A stretch of 6,234 nucleotides of DNA. Origin: an uncultured Austwickia sp. (GTDB lineage: Bacteria; Actinomycetota; Actinomycetes; Actinomycetales; Dermatophilaceae). The stretch lies in the NCBI GenBank assembly GCA_934678955.1, contig CAKUSI010000234.1:1-6234 (forward strand). Reading direction: 5' to 3'. The position numbers and the translations under genes are program-made. Every line of letters begins with the position of its first letter. Position 1 is the first letter of the stretch. Shown here in pieces: positions 5,304 to 6,234 of the stretch. Below the pieces are notes generated by a model. It searched no databases and had not been told where the DNA came from. It saw only the letters and a program-made list of their open reading frames with translations.

Positions 5304-5906
5304 ATGAGCCAAACCCTGCCGACCGTCCCCGAGGCGATCCCCGAGACAACCGCGGCACGCCTCGTCGCCGTCGACCACTTCGTCACCCACGACGCATGGG
5401 TCAGCGAGTGGACCACGCGCGCGGAGACGTACGAGCTTGTCGACGGCATCCCGCTCATGACCCCGCCCGAACACCCCAGGAACGTGGACGCCGGCAGCCG
5501 GCTCCTCATCCAGCTCAGCCAGACCCTGGGCAGCGGCTGGAGCTACCTGCCCGGCGTCGGAGTGCGCATCAGCGGGGACCCCCGGCCGACCTACCGCATC
5601 CCGGACTTCGCACTCATCTCACCCGGCGCACACCTCGACTTGCCTCTCGACCCGGCACCCATCGCCCTCGTCGTCGAAGCCCTCTCCCCCTCCACCCGTG
5701 ACGAAGACCTCGGGCGAAAGCGGCGGGACTACGCCAGCGTGGGCATCCCGCACTACCTGATCATCGACCGCGACCGCACGCCCCGGTTGACGCTCCTGAC
5801 CGACCCCGCGGACGGCGACTACCGAACCGAACGCTCCGCGGAGACCGTCACCCTGCACATCGCGGGCCACGACATCGAGATCGATGCCACCGACATCATC
5901 CGCTGA
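5304..5906 (+). CDS. Uma2 family (DUF820) putative PD-(D/E)XK endonuclease, copy B
   Basis: The 200-residue protein has a complete set of Uma2 motifs: YELVDG (43-48, the E-x-x-D-G element), IPD with Asp101, ALVVEALSPST with Glu125, KRRDYA with Lys139, and YLIIDRD. The fold predicts metal-dependent nuclease chemistry, but targets of this family are not established. ATG 5304 is preceded by GGGAGGAGG (5287-5295) with 8-nt spacing and by the promoter-like pair shared with copy A. The last 37 residues, from LLTDPADGDYRTERS to the end, match copy A at 30 positions, whereas the first 110 or so residues diverge strongly. The N-terminus is about 6 residues longer than in copy A. It appears to be a single-gene unit, convergent with the HepT-like gene to its right. 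Confidence 0.88.
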   Translation: MSQTLPTVPEAIPETTAARLVAVDHFVTHDAWVSEWTTRAETYELVDGIPLMTPPEHPRNVDAGSRLLIQLSQTLGSGWSYLPGVGVRISGDPRPTYRIPDFALISPGAHLDLPLDPAPIALVVEALSPSTRDEDLGRKRRDYASVGIPHYLIIDRDRTPRLTLLTDPADGDYRTERSAETVTLHIAGHDIEIDATDIIR

Positions 5907-6050
5907 TCGTCGGTACAGGTGATGCTCGTTCAGGGACGGGTCGACCGCTCCGAACCTGACTGGTCCACGGTCAAGTCCAACCTTGAGAGCGACACGGCGA
6001 GACGCCTCCCGTGACCGCTCTGTTCTTGGGCACGGGCGTTCTCCCTGTAG
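5907..6050. other. short convergent intergenic region
   Basis: These 144 bases separate the ends of Uma2 copy B (plus strand) and the HepT-like gene (minus strand). I see no convincing gene, strong hairpin or repeat in them. Confidence 0.4.
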
Positions 6051-6234
6051 TCAGTCACGCGGCGATTCCAAGGCCTCGCCAGCAGACGCGAACAGGGGGC
6101 CGAGCAGCCCCCGCCACGTGGGCAGGTCGACGGACAGCGTCTCCCACGTGAGCTCACGATCGATCTCGTCGTACTGATGAATGATGAAGTTTCGATTTGC
6201 CACAGCAAGCGTCCATTCCACGCCCTGCGGCCCA
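6051..6234 (-). CDS. HepT-like (DUF86) ribonuclease toxin, C-terminal part (cut by window edge)
   Basis: Reading the minus strand from the right edge gives 60 open codons ending at TGA (plus-strand 6051-6053). The fragment contains EWTLAVANRNFIIHQYDEID followed by RELTWETL. RNFIIHQY fits the R-x4-H-x-Y motif of HepT/DUF86 proteins, HEPN-superfamily toxins with RNase activity. The following YDEID and W are also usual, as is a tail like WETLSVDLP. The N-terminal part, with the start codon, is outside the window, so the usual length of roughly 110-150 residues cannot be checked. In known loci a small MntA-type nucleotidyltransferase antitoxin gene lies just upstream, which here would be further right. 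The identification rests on one short but characteristic motif. Confidence 0.75.
   Translation of the reverse strand, partial: GPQGVEWTLAVANRNFIIHQYDEIDRELTWETLSVDLPTWRGLLGPLFASAGEALESPRD

Noticed and set aside
5930..6208. A 92-codon minus-strand open frame with an ATG
   Set aside because: It overlaps the HepT-like frame in another phase. The HepT-like frame carries a recognisable family motif, while this one shows none.
1..6234. CRISPR array, tRNA or rRNA genes
   Set aside because: I saw no regularly spaced identical repeats and no cloverleaf or rRNA-like sequence on either strand.

Overview
The window is GC-rich DNA with strong G/C preference at third codon positions, purine-rich Shine-Dalgarno sites (GGGAGGAGG, GGAGAGG) and the kind of proteins usual in Actinomycetota. 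A genus cannot be fixed from the sequence. It looks like an accessory region: an insertion sequence, broken and duplicated genes, and a probable toxin at the right edge.

Layout. (1) Bases 1 to about 1230 hold the right part of an IS3-family insertion sequence. The end of orfA is followed by a DDE transposase orfB that carries a single-base frameshift at about 581. (2) Bases 1231-2405 hold three Uma2 (DUF820) loci: a C-terminal remnant touching the IS end, an intact gene (1592-2176), and a 52-codon N-terminal remnant (2247-2405) that was too short for a simple ORF scan. (3) Bases 2689-4326 encode a 545-residue secreted protein with about five imperfect beta-rich modules of roughly 100 residues, followed by a perfect 16-bp hairpin. 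(4) Bases 4525-5064 encode a small protein I do not recognise with confidence. (5) Bases 5304-5906 encode a second intact Uma2 protein. (6) On the minus strand, running off the right edge, is the C-terminal end of a HepT-like (DUF86) protein with the Rx4HxY motif.

How the parts relate. The two intact Uma2 genes share a promoter-like pair (TTGACG, 19-nt spacer, CATACT), the same ribosome-binding site, an upstream pair of TCCACAG motifs 28-29 bp apart, and a nearly identical C-terminal third. Their N-terminal halves are quite different. This suggests a duplicating, recombining Uma2 family, with the IS and partial deletions leaving the remnants. The secreted repeat protein appears to be its own transcription unit. 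The HepT-like gene would normally have an MntA-type nucleotidyltransferase antitoxin partner, which would lie beyond the right edge.

I see no tRNA, rRNA, CRISPR array or phage genes. The strongest candidates for something little described are the modular secreted protein and the Uma2 cluster with its shared regulatory block.
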